From NCBI GenBank assembly GCA_028275265.1, contig JAPWUZ010000027.1:1-15828 (forward strand): 15,828 nt of DNA, written 5' to 3'. The DNA is from Armatimonadota bacterium (GTDB lineage: Bacteria; Armatimonadota; HRBIN16). This document shows, in pieces, positions 15,720-15,828 of the stretch (position 1 is its first letter; each line of letters opens with the position of its first letter). The translations under genes were made by a program, and so were the position numbers. The notes below the pieces were generated by a model. That model worked only from the letters and a program-made list of their open reading frames with translations, made no database searches and was not told the DNA's origin.

Positions 15720-15828
15720 ATGGCAGCCAAACGCATTCTCATGCTGGTCGGCGATTTTGTGGAGGACTACGAGGTGATGGTGCCGTTTCAGGCACTGCTG
15801 ATGGTAGGGCACCATGTGCATGCCGTCT
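15720..15828 (+). CDS. DJ-1/PfpI family protein (3' partial)
   Basis: This is the start of a glutamine amidotransferase-like DJ-1/PfpI protein, with only the first 36 residues inside the window. The beginning MAAKRILMLVGDFVEDYE, followed by MVPFQALLMVGH and VHAV, matches the first beta strand and helix of this family, including the acidic residue (E in VEDYE) near the future active site. The catalytic Cys would lie beyond the window. GGGAGGG is 6 bases before the ATG. It is divergent from the assembly ATPase. Members act as proteases, chaperones, glyoxalases or deglycases; the sequence here does not decide between them. Confidence 0.85.
   Translation, partial: MAAKRILMLVGDFVEDYEVMVPFQALLMVGHHVHAV

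Overview
The window looks like a chromosomal stretch from a GC-rich bacterium, most likely of the Armatimonadota or a close relative. The main clue is the pseudopilin at 11303-11983. Its FTLIE leader junction runs into a helix containing LAAILFPVFAQAREKAR, followed by an H-X9-DG motif, a combination typical of that phylum and of the Planctomycetes/Verrucomicrobia group. Shine-Dalgarno sites are strong (AGGAGG) and genes are tightly packed. I see no rRNA, tRNA, mobile element, CRISPR array or plasmid function. Phylum assignment is inference from protein style only.

Plus strand, 1-8320: four genes in one direction with gaps of 41 bp or less. They are a GH123/DUF4091-type glycoside hydrolase cut by the left edge, a cytoplasmic PF04734 ('neutral ceramidase-like') protein, a secreted GH42-like glycoside hydrolase, and a membrane M48 metallopeptidase. 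The first three suggest breakdown of a glycoconjugate. The peptidase is unusual: an N-terminal zinc ribbon and a C-terminal pseudopilin-like H-X9-DG domain flank the protease.

Minus strand, 12489 down to 8327: a compact six-gene operon reading nikR, pseudopilin, metal-binding periplasmic protein, ABC ATPase, ABC permease and SAM methyltransferase. A near-consensus sigma-70 promoter precedes nikR, and a perfect 7-bp inverted repeat spans it, a likely autoregulatory operator. Several genes overlap by 1-4 bases, which suggests translational coupling. The operon looks like nickel- or zinc-responsive metal uptake carrying an unexpected pseudopilin and methyltransferase. The periplasmic protein appears to lack two of the usual histidine ligands.

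Minus strand, 15617 down to 12513: a GspE/PilB-type assembly ATPase and a DegT/DnrJ/EryC1-family PLP aminotransferase, the latter with its own promoter. At the right edge a DJ-1/PfpI-family gene starts on the plus strand behind a TATAAT box and is cut by the window end.

The points most worth following are the zinc-ribbon/M48/pseudopilin fusion, the pseudopilin embedded in a NikR-headed metal-uptake operon, and the PF04734 protein lacking the ceramidase nucleophile. No gap without a gene exceeds about 105 bases.
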